Program-made: the position numbers and the translations under genes
Source of the DNA: Sequoia sempervirens
Taxonomy: Eukaryota; Streptophyta; Pinopsida; Cupressales; Cupressaceae
Assembly: GCA_007258455.2 (NCBI GenBank)
Contig: VDFB02193867.1
Coordinates: 533,253,071-533,317,070 of the forward strand
Length of the DNA: 64,000 nucleotides
Direction of reading: 5' to 3'
In this document: positions 11,300 through 21,905 of the stretch, one piece after another
How positions within the stretch are numbered: the first letter of the stretch is position 1
How the letters are laid out: each line of letters starts with the position of its first letter
The notes under the pieces: generated by a model
Databases searched by the model: none
Told to the model about the DNA's origin: nothing
Seen by the model: only the letters and a program-made list of their open reading frames with translations

Positions 11300-13721
11300 C
11301 CCGAAGGGCTAGATTTCCCTGGCAGGAATGTTGTCTGAAAAGGAAAACACAACAGAAAGCTCCTGAAGACCTTCATTGGTCAAATTTTAATATTTTAAGA
11401 GACTCATGATGAAGAGGGCTAAAATTCAGGACATGGGTCGAGGTTAGATTCCAAATTTGGGCTTATTAGGATTGATTTAAGGGGCCTCAGGGGTTTCAGG
11501 CCGGAAAGCCATCAGGAGATAGCAGTTGGTGGCGGCGGATAGCAGAAAAAAATCCGAGGGCAGATGTCTGGGGTCCAGGGTCTGGAGGGCCAAAGGGTGG
11601 CTAGCATTAAGTCAATTTGTTTTCGAAGGCTCGAGCCGGCGACATCGGGAAGGCGTTTGAACTTCACCGTTCAGGACGGAAAACATCATACGAAAGTCTG
11701 GGAGAGGAAGTCCGGGAGAAGGACTCCAGCAAGAGGGTTTTTCGTTTTGAGTTTAACGGTGAAAGGCAGCACGGAGTTCGAAAGCCGAGACGATGGGAGG
11801 GGATCTCTTGCTTAGAACGGTGGGTGAGGATGGGAACCCCAGGTTGTGGTGCCCGGTGAGCAGATGGAAATCCACGTTCGGGAGACTACACGGCAGACGA
11901 CGCTTCGAGACCCGGCGGCTAGAAAGACGGGGAAGAATTTCCCCGACGACGAGAGAGCGGCGGACTTCTGAGAATGGAAGTCCAGACACCGGTGCCCGAG
12001 AAGTCCCAAGGGCGCAGACGCAAAAGGCCAATGAACAGCAGGGTAGAAGGCAGAGTCCGGACATCGGGAGGCATCAATGAGTTCGCAGAAAGACTGCGCA
12101 GTGGGAATGGTCGAAAATTGAGCAGGGAAACCTGTTGTCCAGGGCCTGAAGGTGAAAAAGACACAACGTTTAAATCACCAAGGGTTAATCAGTGGAAGCG
12201 AAGGCGGAGCCCGGGGGTAGGATGTCGCAAGATATTCAATGCCGCTAATGGAAAAACAGAGGCGGAACCCCGAAGGAGGAACTTCAAGGTTTGGGGCCCG
12301 AGAAGACCAAAGGACGCATGTTAAACTTTCAAGTTTCCACGGCGAGGAGCATGCCAGGTTCTGGCAGCCGGGAGGTGGGGAGGATTTGGCAATTTTGAAG
12401 GATGAAAAGTAGGCGGACTTCTGAGAACAGAAACCTCCTGATCTAGGCCCGAAGAGGAGAATCGCCATTGACAGGTGATTGAAGTTTTTTGAAATTTGAC
12501 GGCGAAGGCGGGCTACGGGCTCGGGGTTGACTATCACCCTGCGCGAAGAACAACCATGGCTATGACAAGTCCCAGATAATGGTGAGGGCATTTTAATTGG
12601 TTTGCTTAGTTTTCTACCACATGGGTTTGGTGCGCAATTTTATATTCTATCATAATATACCCTCCTAACAGTTTGTTCATTTATTTAGATATCTCAAAAT
12701 GATGAAATAAAGCACGTGAATGGCAGACGGATGGCCTACCTCAAACACGCTAAGTGGCAAGACGTGGGATCCACCGGCGGTCAACGAAATGATGCTGAGG
12801 ATGATGATCGTGATGTTGTCGAAGGCGGTGGGCTCCAAATGATAGTTTCTCCAATTCACTCCAATCCTGTTTAATGAAAATGACTGCTCGGATTGGGCAT
12901 TTTATACCCCAACCGCCATGAATGCTTGCATTAAATGCTCATACGGCTGCGAGAAAAGTGGTTGGATTTGAAAATTGGTCGGCGATAGTGGCGGGAACAC
13001 CGGGGCTTGGCGGCCGAGGAGACGTGATGTGACGGCCGCTTTGAAATTTCACATTGGTTGCTCAGTGGTGGCGGCAAACGTCCCGGGGCCCAGACTGCGG
13101 GATTCCTCCAGGGATCCGCTGTCAGGGACGGCAAAACTACCACAGAATTTTGAGTCAGAATTCTGGATGATCGGGCCTGGAACGACAATGGCGGCAGGTG
13201 GCCTTAAAGATTTCAGATGGTGAAAATATTGATGGGACCTGGAGGGTGGGAAGCTGAATGGAGTCTGTCGTCGCGGACGGTGAGAAACAGATGGAACCTC
13301 GGAAGCGGAACTCCGGGGTTCGGAGTCTGGTCAGCGGAATGCCACCAAAAAAAAATTCAAGTTTAGACGGAGGGTGGCGGGTCAGACCCCAAGGTCTGGA
13401 AGGACGCTCGGCGAACGCCGTCAGGAAACGACATTTCCAAAGGGGAAACCCAAAGAGGGAATCCTAGACTCTCGGGCCTCGAAGGGCCCGGGGCCGTTTT
13501 CAGGACCAAATAGCCAAAGGGACCCTGCGAGGTGCCGAAACACAGCAAAACCAAAAGGGGAGGGCATGGTCAATTTATGGTGGGACTTTGAAGCAACATC
13601 GACCATCTGAGACATCAACAAAAGAGGGGCACACAAAATGAGGCAAGCCCAAAAATGACCCGACAAGGTGAAAGAAAAGAGGGTCCCCATTCCGAATGGG
13701 GTGTGTGCTAAGGGCACAATA
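11300..13721 (-). repeat. GC-rich 5' zone of giant LTR
   Basis: This stretch is clearly GC-richer than its surroundings and has many short overlapping open frames on both strands that share no protein family and are not conserved as frames with the matching zone 30850-32700. I read it as non-coding LTR sequence containing diverged, dispersed similar phrases. It may be the 5' end of U3, leading up to the acceptor-like site before the ORF. Confidence 0.55.
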
Positions 13722-14019
13722 GAACCTGAAAAATGACTAGGCAATAGAATACTTTAACAATTAGAATTATTGACATTTTCCTTATAACTGGTGAGATTTA
13801 GTTTTTGCACATAGATTGTCTTCTTTCATGCCCTATTTATGGTTTGGGAAAGTTGTTGTCCATTCAGATTCAATTTTTTGACTAACATTAGAGGACAGAG
13901 ATATTCTTAAACCAAGTGGCTGGTGTGGGCCCATTCCTTTCACTGACCATTTCTGTTTAAACAGTAGTTGCCATTAATTAATTAAAATTCAAGTAGGAAC
14001 ATTGTTCCTACCTGTAAGC
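13722..14019. other. Host flank between gypsy LTR and first copia element
   Basis: About 300 bp of AT-rich sequence without a convincing open frame or repeat border. Its last five bases (TAAGC, 14015-14019) are the target duplication of the next copia element. Nothing else was recognised. Confidence 0.5.
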
Positions 14020-14723
14020 TGTTGAGAATCATTTGTCAACCTTGCAAGCTTTTTTTCAAAAAATTCTAGAATTTGTTTGTGGTAGTTCTCCACATGTTTA
14101 TGTGTTGGAAAAAGGTGTATGAGTTGTTAAAAATGTGCTTTGTCCCTATTAGAATATAGGAGGGTTGTTTTTAGAGTATAAAAAACTCATTGTATGAATT
14201 TAATGGGGGTCTAAACTAGAGGACAAAATTATGGACGAAAATGCTATTTTAACTTGGTTGTTTTCCCATTTTGGAGTTACAAGTGACAAGTGGGTAACAT
14301 GTGGCATGGTTTTTTTTCCCATGGTTGTTTAAAACCACAAATGGTTTCCAGGTTGTAAATCACTATAAAAGGAGGGCTTGGGGAGGTGTTTGTATCATTG
14401 AGTTCAGTTTACAAGACTGAGTGCTAGAAGGAGTCTCTTTGAGTCCAAGTTTGAGTTGTGGTGATGTGATCCTGTAAGAACTTGCATTGCAAGTGTATTG
14501 TAATATTCTTGATTTGATAATACATTGTGCGGGTTTTGGAGTGTGGGGTTTTTCTCCTGGAAGGTTTTCCCCATGGTAATTACTGTGTTATGTGTTTATT
14601 GTGATATTTCATTTATACATGTTTATTTGTCCATTGAAATCTCTGTAACAGTTAGTTGAATTGCATAATCGTCCTCTCAAGATTAGCATAGGAAGCGATT
14701 CCACACACCTTTGCTTCCTTACA
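14020..14723 (+). repeat. 5' LTR of copia element 1
   Basis: 704 bp starting TGTTGAGAATCAT and ending CTTCCTTACA, with a TATA-like CTATAAAAGG at 14363-14372. It matches 18957-19662. The promoter for gag-pol would lie here. Confidence 0.93.
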
Positions 14724-14725
14724 AG

Positions 14726-14738
14726 TGGTATCAAATCC
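14726..14738 (+). other. Primer binding site, tRNA-iMet type
   Basis: TGGTATCAAATCC two bases after the 5' LTR. The standard plant copia site complementary to initiator tRNA-Met is TGGTATCAGAGC, so the site has decayed slightly. Confidence 0.85.
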
Positions 14739-14846
14739 TAGCCAATTTTGGTTCTATTTGTTGGGTACAAGGTTTTTTGAGCTAATCAAGGTTTGAGTGG
14801 GAGCTTGTGCAGAGTATTTTATTTTCTATATTGCAGGATTGCAAAG

Positions 14847-15640
14847 ATGGCAAGCATGTCGGGGAGAATTGATGTAGAGAAATTTTCTAGCACAAACTTT
14901 GAGATGTGGAAGCTGAAGATGGAAGATTTATTGATTGATCAAGATCTAATGCGATTGATGAGAACAAGATAAGACCTACAGATCCAACTTTAGCTGCACA
15001 ATATGATGTGACTGATAGAAAATCTAAAGGTCTCATTAGATTGTCTCTTGTAGATTCAATTTTGATTAATGTCCATGAAGAATCTACTGCAAAGAAGCTT
15101 TGGAAGAAGCTAAGTGAGATCTATCAAGCGAAATCACTTGTGAATAAGATTTTCTTGAGGAAGAAGTTGTATTCTTTGAGAATGGAAGAAGGTGGACAAA
15201 TTTCTGAGCATCTGGAAAGCTTTAATATGTTGGTGAAACAGTTGACCTCAATTGGGGTGAAAATGGATGAAGAAGAAAGGTGCTAAATCTTGCTATGTTC
15301 GTTGCCAAACTCATGGGACAGCCTTGTCATGGCCATAGGGAGCACTTCTGTTGTCTTGAAGATGGAGGATGTTGTTGGTTCTCTACTTTATGAGGAGATG
15401 AGAAGGAAGGTCTCTCTGAATGCCAAAGAGGCTTTGAGTGTTCGAGGAAGACCAAAAGAAAGAGGCAAGAACGAAAAGCAGCATAGCTGTTCTAAGTCCA
15501 AGAATAAGGGGAGATCAAAATCTCCTGGTAAGTCCAAGGCAATATATTGGAATTGTAGCAAACATGGACACTTCCGAAAGGACTGCAAAGAGGAGAAGAA
15601 GAAGAAGAAGTAAGATTTTGATTCTGAGTCTAAGAAGGAA
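14847..15640 (+). pseudogene. Copia 1 gag
   Basis: Starts ATGGCAAGCATGTCG at 14847 (SGRIDVEKFSSTNFEMWKLK), the N-terminus of copia gag polyproteins of the UBN2/DUF4219 type. A small indel near 14950 shifts the frame, after which gag continues as YDVTDRKSKGLIRLSLVDSI and ends in a basic region. The nucleocapsid knuckle reads YWNCSKHGHFRKDC, so the first Cys of the usual CX2CX4HX4C is replaced (Tyr where Cys is expected). Stops occur at about 15284 and 15611. Gag forms the particle; this copy cannot. Confidence 0.85.
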
Positions 15641-15664
15641 GATGGAGATGCTTTCATTGCAGCC

Positions 15665-15870
15665 TTGGGCACTCATGCAGGTGACAATGCATGGTTGATA
15701 GACTCAGGTGCATCTTTCCACATGACTCCTAATAGAAATTGGTTTAGTAAGTATGAAAATTTTGATGGTGGTAAGGTGTATTTGGGTGATAACTCTATTC
15801 TTGATATTGTTGGTCGTGGAAGTATTCGTGTGAAATTTTTTGATGGTAGAATTTGAAGATTTGATGGTGC
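15665..15870 (+). pseudogene. Copia 1 aspartic protease
   Basis: In frame with gag. It reads WLIDSGASFHMTPNRNWF, the DSGA active site plus the HMT signature of copia proteases, then VYLGDNSILDIVGRGSI. A TGA in VKFFDGRI*RFDGAL, probably from CGA, interrupts it near 15854. It would cleave the gag-pol polyprotein. Confidence 0.88.
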
Positions 15871-15871
15871 C

Positions 15872-17100
15872 TTGCATATCCTAGGACTATCAAGAAATTT
15901 GTTATCTGTTAGCAAACTAATAGATGCGGGTGTGCATGTACAATTTTCTGAAGCGGGTGTGAAAATGGTGAGAGGTGCTATGGTAATAGCAAGAGGAAGT
16001 AGATTGGGTACATTGTACCAGCTTGATGCATGGACAGTTGAGTGCAATAGTACTTTTGATAAGATTGTGAAAAGGACTACTTTGTTGGAGAAGGAGAGGG
16101 TTTCTCTTTCAACAGATGGTCATGGTTTTTGGGTACCCAAGGGTGCTCTATCTATCAAATCAAAGTTTCCTATAGAGAAGACCATTTTATGGCACCAAAG
16201 ACTCAGCCACATAGGTGAGAAGGGTCTACAGACCTTGAAAAATAAAAACCTTGTTGATGGGTTGAATGACTCCAATCTTGAGTTTAATTTTTGTGAGCAT
16301 TGTATCTATGGTAAAAAAAACTATATTCAGTTTTACTCAAGTTCTCATAATTCTTCATGTATTTTGGATCTTATCCATTCAGATGTATTTGGTCCAGTTA
16401 ATGTTTCTTCTATTGGTAGATCAGTTTATTATGTTTCTTTCATTGATGATTTCAGTAGAAGAACATGGGTTTATTTTATTAGGAGTAAAGCTGAAGTTTT
16501 CAGTTGTTTCAAATAATTTAAAGCAATGGTTGAGACTGGAAAGAAGATAAAGGGTTTGAGAACTGATAATGGTGGTGAATATTGCTCTAATGATTTTGAA
16601 ACATTTTATAAAGATTATGGAATTGAAAGAGAGAAGACAACTCTGTATTCTCCATAGAAAAATGGAGTTGCATAAAGAATGAACAGGACCTTGATGGAGA
16701 AGGCTAGGAGTATGCTGAGTGGAGTTGGACTAGAACAAAAGTTATGGGCTAAAGTTGTAGCCACTGCCTGCTACCTAATAAATAGGTCTCCTACATCAGC
16801 TCTTGTTGATAAGACACCAATGGAAGCATGGTCGGGCCACAAGCCTTCACTTAGACATCTGAGAGTGTTTGGTTGCGAGGCATATGCTCATGTGCCAAAG
16901 GAGAAGCAGACAAAATTGGACAACAAAGCTGTCAAATGTATCTTCATCGGATATAGTTATGGTGTGAAAGGATACAAACTTTGGGATCCTATTGCACAAA
17001 AGGTATTTTATTGTAGAAGTGTTATTTTTAGAGAAACTAAGCCTTCTTCTGCTATAGTGCAGCTAGAACAGATGGAAGAAAAGAAAGATGTGATTCAACT
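15872..17100 (+). pseudogene. Copia 1 integrase
   Basis: The GAG-pre-integrase zinc head is seen at LWHQRLSHIGEKGLQTLKNK and FCEHCIYGK (HHCC layout). The catalytic core follows: first Asp in LIHSDVFGPVN, second in RTDNGGEY (about 16560), Glu in the region where the frame is cut twice (SP*KNGVA*RMNRT, about 16655-16680). The C-terminal half continues in the same frame with RHLRVFGCEAYAHVPKEKQ and CIFIGYSYGVKGYKLWDP. Stops at about 16514, 16657 and 16672 inactivate it. Role: insertion of cDNA. Confidence 0.9.
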
Positions 17101-17386
17101 GCTTGCTACACCTGAGAAAGTTGAATTGAGGCCCTTAGAAAGACAAGAAGTTGAGGAGAGCTCTACGAGTTCTGAATCATCAGAGGAAGAGGGAGAAGCT
17201 GAACTTGAACCTGAACCTGAACTAGATCTTGTTCAAAGGTCTAGTAGACAGAGGAAAGCACCAGAAAGGTATGGATATTCTCTTGATGATTGGAGGTGTA
17301 TATTTGCTTTTAATGCTAATATTGATGAACCGAGATCTGTAGAAGAGGCTCTTGGTATGAATGATTCAGAGTCCTAGAAAATAGCC

Positions 17387-18345
17387 ATGGAAGAAGAGAT
17401 GGCATCTCTAAAGAAGAATGACACATGGGACCTTCTACCATTGCTTGAAGGACGGAAGCCTGTTTGTTGTAAATGGGTGTTCAAAAGGAAGATGGGTTCA
17501 GATGGAAGCATTGAGAAGTATAAAGCATGTTTGGTTGCAAAAGGTTACTCCCAAGTTGTAGGAGTTGATTATGGTGAAATTTTTTCTCCTGTAGCAAAAA
17601 TGACATCCATTCAATTTTTACTTTCTATTGTAGCTACTTATGACCTAGAGGTTGAGCAGATGGATGTGAAAATAACTTTCCTTCATGGAGATTTGGAGGA
17701 AGAAATTTATATGACACAACTAGAGCACTTTGTGGTGAATGGTAAAAGTCATTTGGTCTGTAAGTTGAAGAAATCCTTGTATGGTTTAAAAAAAAGTCCT
17801 AGGATGTGGTACCAAAAGTTTGATACATATGTTTTGAGTTTGGGATTTGTGCGATCTAAATCTGATCACTGTATATATTACAGGTCTGATGGTGATTATT
17901 TCCTGGTCATTGCCTTATATGTTGATGACATGTTGTTTATTGGCAAAGGAAAAGGTTTGATTGCAAAATTAAAATCTTAGCTCTTAGCAAAGTTTGAAAT
18001 GAAAGATCTTGGTGCAACAAGGCATATTTTGGGAATGGAGATTATAAGAGATAGGAAAAACAAAAATCTTTGGCTAGGCCAGAGTAAGTATGTTGGTACT
18101 ATTCTAAGAAGATTCAATATGCAGGATTCTAGACCATTGAGTGTTCCTGTTACTATGGGAACAAAGCTTTCTAGCTCACAGTGTCCTACATCCCCATTGG
18201 AGATGGAAGAGATGAGTCGAGTACCATATCAGAGTGTTATTGGAAGTTTGATGTATGCTATGGTCTGTACAAGACAAGACATTGCCCAAGCAGTGGGAGT
18301 ACTTTCCTGGTACATGTCTAATCTAGGAAGAGCACATTAGGATGT
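17387..18345 (+). pseudogene. Copia 1 reverse transcriptase
   Basis: Begins with the copia RT entry motif NDTWDLLPL and KWVFKRKMGSDGSIEKYKA, continues LVAKGYSQVVGVDYGEIFSP, and carries the catalytic YVDD box at 17918-17929. It ends with VPYQSVIGSLMYAMVCTRQD. A TAG at about 17978 and another at about 18338 break it, both explained by CAG or TGG losing a base to deamination. Preceding residues 17100-17380 are an acidic Ser/Glu linker, common between integrase and RT. Confidence 0.92.
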
Positions 18346-18901
18346 AGTAAAAAGAGTTTTCAGATACTTGTGGGGTACCTCAGAGTACTCTATATGTTTC
18401 CATGGAACAGGAAATGAGCATTCCTTTGATATTCAAGGCTACGTGGATTCAGACTGGGCCGGTGATGTTGATAGAAGAAGATCCACTAGTGCATATGTGT
18501 TTACATTATTCAGTGGTGCAATCAGTTGGATGAGCAATTGACAAGTTGTGGTTGCTTTGTCCACTATAGAGGTAGAGTATATGGTAGCTAGTCATGCCTG
18601 CAAGGAAGCCATCTGGCTAAAGAGATTGTGTTCAGATATAGAGTTCAAACAAGGTGCAGTGACAATTTATAGTGACAATCAAATTGCAATCAGCCTAGCA
18701 AAGAACTTGACATTTCATGCCAGGACCAAGCACATTGATGTAGAATATCATTTTGTGAGAGATATGGTCAAGGACGGCAAGGTGAAGCTGGAGAAGGTGG
18801 AGACTTTAGTGAATGTTGCTGATGCATTAACTAAGCCCGTGAGCACAGAGAAATTCAAATGGTGTTCAAAGTCTATGGGGCTCTCACTCCCTAGCAATTA
18901 A
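18346..18901 (+). pseudogene. Copia 1 RNase H
   Basis: Reads DVVKRVFRYLWGTSEYSICF and GYVDSDWAGDVDRRRSTSAY (catalytic Asp). A TGA probably derived from CGA follows, then VVALSTIEVEYMVASHACKE (Glu) and VTIYSDNQIAISLAKN (Asp). It ends VSTEKFKWCSKSMGLSLPSN at 18901, the natural C-terminus of copia pol. Confidence 0.92.
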
Positions 18902-18941
18902 GTCCATGACACTTTGGATCCCCTGACTCTTGCAAGGTTTT

Positions 18942-18956
18942 GAACATGTGGGAGAA
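18942..18956 (+). other. Polypurine tract of copia 1
   Basis: GAACATGTGGGAGAA directly before the 3' LTR TG; the position and purine bias fit plus-strand priming. Confidence 0.75.
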
Positions 18957-19662
18957 TGTTGAGAATCATGTCTCAACCTTACAAGATTTTTTTTCTAGAA
19001 AATTCTAGAATTTGTTTGTGGTAGTTCTCCACATGTTTATGTGTTGGAAAAAGGTGTATGAGTTGTTAAAAATGTGCCTTGTCCCTATTAGAATATATGA
19101 GGGTTGTTTTTAGAGTATAAACAACTCATTGTATGAATTTAATGGGGGTCTAAACTAGAGGACAAAATAATGGACGAAAATGCTATTTTTACTTGGTCGT
19201 TTTCCCATCTTGGAGTTACAAGTGACAAGTGGGTAACATGTGGAATGGTTGTTTTCCCCATGGTTTTGTAAAACCACAAATGGTTTCCAGGTTGTAAATA
19301 ACTATAAAAGGAGGGCTTGGGGAGGTGTTTGTATCATTGAGTTCAGTTTGCAAGATTGAGTGCTAGAAGGAGTCTCTCTGAGTTTGAGTTTGAGTTGTTG
19401 TGATGCGCTCCTGTAAGAACTTGCATTGTAAGTGTATTGTAATCTTCTTGATTTGATAATACATTGTACGGGTTTTGGAGGGTGGGGTTTTTCTCCCAAA
19501 AGGGTTTCCCCATGGTAATTACTGTGTTATGTGTTTATTGTGATATTTCATTTATGCATGTTTATTTGTCCATTGAAATCTCTGTAATAGTTAGTTGAAT
19601 TGCATAATCGTCCTCTTAAGATTATAATAGGAAGCGATTCTGCACACCTTTGCTTCCTAACA
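18957..19662 (+). repeat. 3' LTR of copia element 1
   Basis: 706 bp, TGTTGAGAATCAT to CTTCCTAACA, collinear with the 5' LTR. Followed by TAAGC, identical to the five bases before the 5' LTR. Confidence 0.93.
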
Positions 19663-19667
19663 TAAGC

Positions 19668-20679
19668 ATGGCAGATACCCATAAACATTGTTAACTTTAC
19701 TCTTGTATATCTTCATATGCATATTTGGTCTGAATAGTTGCTTATCTGGATACATGTTAAAAACATTTCAAATGAGTTCTATACAAACACACAAACACTA
19801 ATGGAACCACGTAGAACATTTATTTGAGGGTGCCTACACAATTGAAATGTGTCATACAAAAGCCTTACGATATATAGTTAATCTGAGAATTTCTCTTTTT
19901 ATGATTTAGCAAAGCAAAAATCTTTGTAGGGATTTTTATTTACCCAAAGTTTCAGGACTTGAGTCCTTTTATCTTTTTATTTTGTTTGAACTTTCTGATT
20001 AATCAATCTAATCATTAATTTCGAGCAAATGCAATGATCCGACATCCTGCTTAGATGGAAACACAAAAACTAAAGAAAATGACAACACCAGGCTAGACAT
20101 ATTGGAAGCTCTGCGACGTTCACAGACACGACCTAGAGAGGCAGAGGAAAAAGCTGAACTTGTCATTTTGGAGAATGAAAAACTTTTAAAATAGGTTCTG
20201 GATATTTGAATATCTTTCTTTGTGAATTCTATAGCTAGCCTGTGATACTTGTTTTGCTTGTCTTTATCTGATATGGAAGAAATAAGGAAAAATTATTCAA
20301 AAGAAAAATCAGAGAGAAACGAATAAATGTAACTTTTCTATTAAAAATTGAAAACACTATTCAACTCTTCAATAATAATCAACATGTTTTTCACATATTA
20401 AAGATTGCAGAGATTGCGATGGGTGTTTATGCCTCCAAAATAAGATTGCAGAGACAAAGACTATAATTAACACCACCAAACACGCAATAGAAAGTCTCAT
20501 CATTGGACTTTCAATTTTGTGGCTGTAGCCGTAGCCATCCTCTTGTCAACAATCCCTCTCATAATATTGTTCCCAATCTTGTATTTCACCTTGCTCGCTA
20601 GACGAGCTCTGTGTGCGGAGCAAAGAGGAGGTAACATCTGAGAAAATAACTGCATGGCCTACTCACTATGGCCATTCTG
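19668..20679 (+). pseudogene. Decayed host gene fragment (two exon-like pieces)
   Basis: Between the two copia elements, about 20024-20194 reads a plus-strand coding-like segment with LDILEALRRSQTRPREAEEK and ENEKLLK, preceded by a possible acceptor (TTTCGAG). It ends in a TAG directly followed by GT, as if CAG|GT had become TAG|GT. It resembles the LEAL.xSQTRAREAEK helix found in a family of uncharacterised plant proteins (recalled, not searched). About 20500-20640 reads a strongly hydrophobic run, AVAVAILLSTIPLIILFPIL, ending in a basic tail and stop, possibly the C-terminal membrane segment. The pieces need a frame change, so I treat this as a remnant. Confidence 0.4.
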
Positions 20680-21022
20680 TGTTGGGTTATGTGAAGCCCA
20701 AATTAGAATGTTTCCTTCTTAATTCGAAATAGTTTCTTTCCTTTTGTTTAACTTCTATTCGCATGTATTGGCCAATTTAGAAGTTGTCTATTTCGAATGG
20801 ATTTTTCCATTTAATTAGATTAAAGACTAATTTATAAATACAACGGCTGGCTGAATGTAATTATTCAACACTTGAGAATAATATGAAATAATCCCTGAGT
20901 GTGTACGTAGCCATCAAATTGATGGTGAACCACAATAAATCTATGTTCTTGTTTTGTGATTTATTTTAATATTTTATTTCTGTAATTTCTTTTTCACTTT
21001 TATTCTGCAATTATATTCAACA
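20680..21022 (+). repeat. 5' LTR of copia element 2
   Basis: 343 bp, TG to CA, TATA-like TTTATAAATA at 20831-20840. Matches 25890-26232 throughout. Confidence 0.93.
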
Positions 21023-21024
21023 AT

Positions 21025-21035
21025 TGGTATCAGAG
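21025..21035 (+). other. Primer binding site, tRNA-iMet type
   Basis: TGGTATCAGAG two bases after the 5' LTR, a perfect match to the common plant copia primer site over this length. Confidence 0.92.
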
Positions 21036-21083
21036 TAGGTTGGAGAAATTTTGTGTAGGAAATTGTGAAGAACTTTTGCAGTC

Positions 21084-21905
21084 ATGGAAGATGCAGACGA
21101 GTGGAAAATTGAAAAGTTTGGAGGGAAAAATTTCAGGCTTTGGAAAGTGCAGATGGAATGTCTTCTCATCAAGCAAGATCTTTCAAATGCATTGGCTGGC
21201 AAAGCCAAAGGGAAAGGATCTCTATTAGATGAAGAATCAGAGAAGCTAGACAAAAAAGCAAGAGCTACAATCTTCCTGTCGCTCTCCAACAATGTTTTAT
21301 TTAATGTCTTTGTAGAGAAGACTACACAGGAGCTGTGGGATAAATTTTCTTCAATGTATGAAATGGCATCTGCTTCCAATAAGGTATTTATTATGAAGAA
21401 ACTATATAATTTAAAAATGCAAGGAGGGGTTATGTCCAATCATTTGAATGAATTGAATACATTAGGTACATAACTGATTTCTGTAGGCATAAATTTGGAT
21501 GATGAGATCAAAGCTATTTTATTACTATGTTCTTTACCAAATAGCTGGGAAGGTGTTGTGATGGTAGTGAGCACTTTGGTAGCTACCAAAAGCAAGCTGA
21601 AATTTTATGATGTTGCAGCCACTTTGCTAAGTGAAGATATGCGAAGAAAAAATTAGGAACCCTCATCTGGTGAGGTATTAACAACTATAAGTATTGGGAA
21701 TAGAGGTAGAAGTAAAGAAAGAGGCAACTATAATAATTGAAGGAGATCAAAATCTAGATCACAGACAAGAGGAAAAATGTGTGCCTATTGGTTTTGTGGC
21801 AAGCCAAGCCACACAAAGAAAAATTGCTGGAATTATAAGAAGGTACAGGACAAAGTCAGTAACAATGAAGCAAACATTACAGCTGAAAAAGATGATGGAG
21901 TTTTA
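21084..21905 (+). pseudogene. Copia 2 gag
   Basis: ATG at 21084 (MEDADEWKIEKFGGKNFRLW) begins a standard copia gag: FGGKNFRLWKVQMECLLIK, later TTQELWDKFSSMYEMASASN and LLCSLPNSWEGVVMVVS. The nucleocapsid knuckle region reads WFCGKPSHTKKNC at about 21785-21825 (CX4HX4C visible, with the first Cys displaced to CAYWFC). Stops at about 21471 and 21654 and changes of frame break it. Confidence 0.88.

Larger units (their letters stand above)
1..13721 (-). mobile_element. Ty3/gypsy Tat-like LTR retrotransposon, 5' part (cut by left window edge)
   Basis: Read on the minus strand this is one element: a 7.7-kb 5' LTR (13721 to 6046), a primer binding site at once after it, then gag, aspartic protease, an archaeal-type RNase H, reverse transcriptase, classical RNase H and the start of integrase, running off the left edge. 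The order of pol domains makes it Ty3/gypsy (Metaviridae). The CX2HX4HX4C gag motif and the second RNase H are Tat/Ogre-type features. Every domain carries stops or frameshifts, so this copy is dead. The 3' LTR lies outside the window, so no TSD pair can be checked; the right flank is 13722-13726 (gaacc). Confidence 0.85.
6046..13721 (-). repeat. Giant 5' LTR (7,676 bp) of the gypsy element, containing a decayed ORF
   Basis: The right border reads (minus strand) TATTGTGCCCTTAGCACACA, matching the start of the TSD-bounded solo LTR at 30850 (TGATGTGCCCT) with the terminal TG decayed to TA. The left border ends CATCAATA and is followed by a primer site and gag. The whole block is collinear with 30850-38044 in inverted orientation: GC-rich 5' zone, long ORF, TATA box, and a 3' zone containing the gtagtgc..gcactac palindrome. 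LTRs supply the promoter and polyadenylation signals. At 7.7 kb this is far longer than typical plant LTRs (0.3-5 kb). Confidence 0.85.
14020..19662 (+). mobile_element. Ty1/copia LTR retrotransposon 1, complete, 5.6 kb
   Basis: Bounded by direct LTRs (14020-14723 and 18957-19662) starting TGTTGAGAATCAT and ending in CA, with a perfect 5-bp target duplication TAAGC at 14015-14019 and 19663-19667. A tRNA-iMet-type primer site follows the 5' LTR and a purine-rich tract precedes the 3' LTR. The gag-pol order gag, protease, integrase, RT, RNase H defines Ty1/copia (Pseudoviridae). From about 14950 to 18901 all recognisable protein lies in one frame, interrupted only by about ten stops. LTRs differ by roughly 5% in a by-eye sample of the first 300 bp. 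Confidence 0.95.

Noticed and set aside
6046..13721. Idea that this is an independent retroelement rather than an LTR
   Set aside because: No primer site, polypurine tract or pol inside; both ends equal those of TSD-bounded solo LTRs, and gag-pol with a primer site follows directly.
11560..13750. Many overlapping open frames of 60-140 codons on both strands
   Set aside because: They follow high GC content in the LTR 5' zone, mirror each other on opposite strands, and are not kept as frames in the matching zone 30850-32500.
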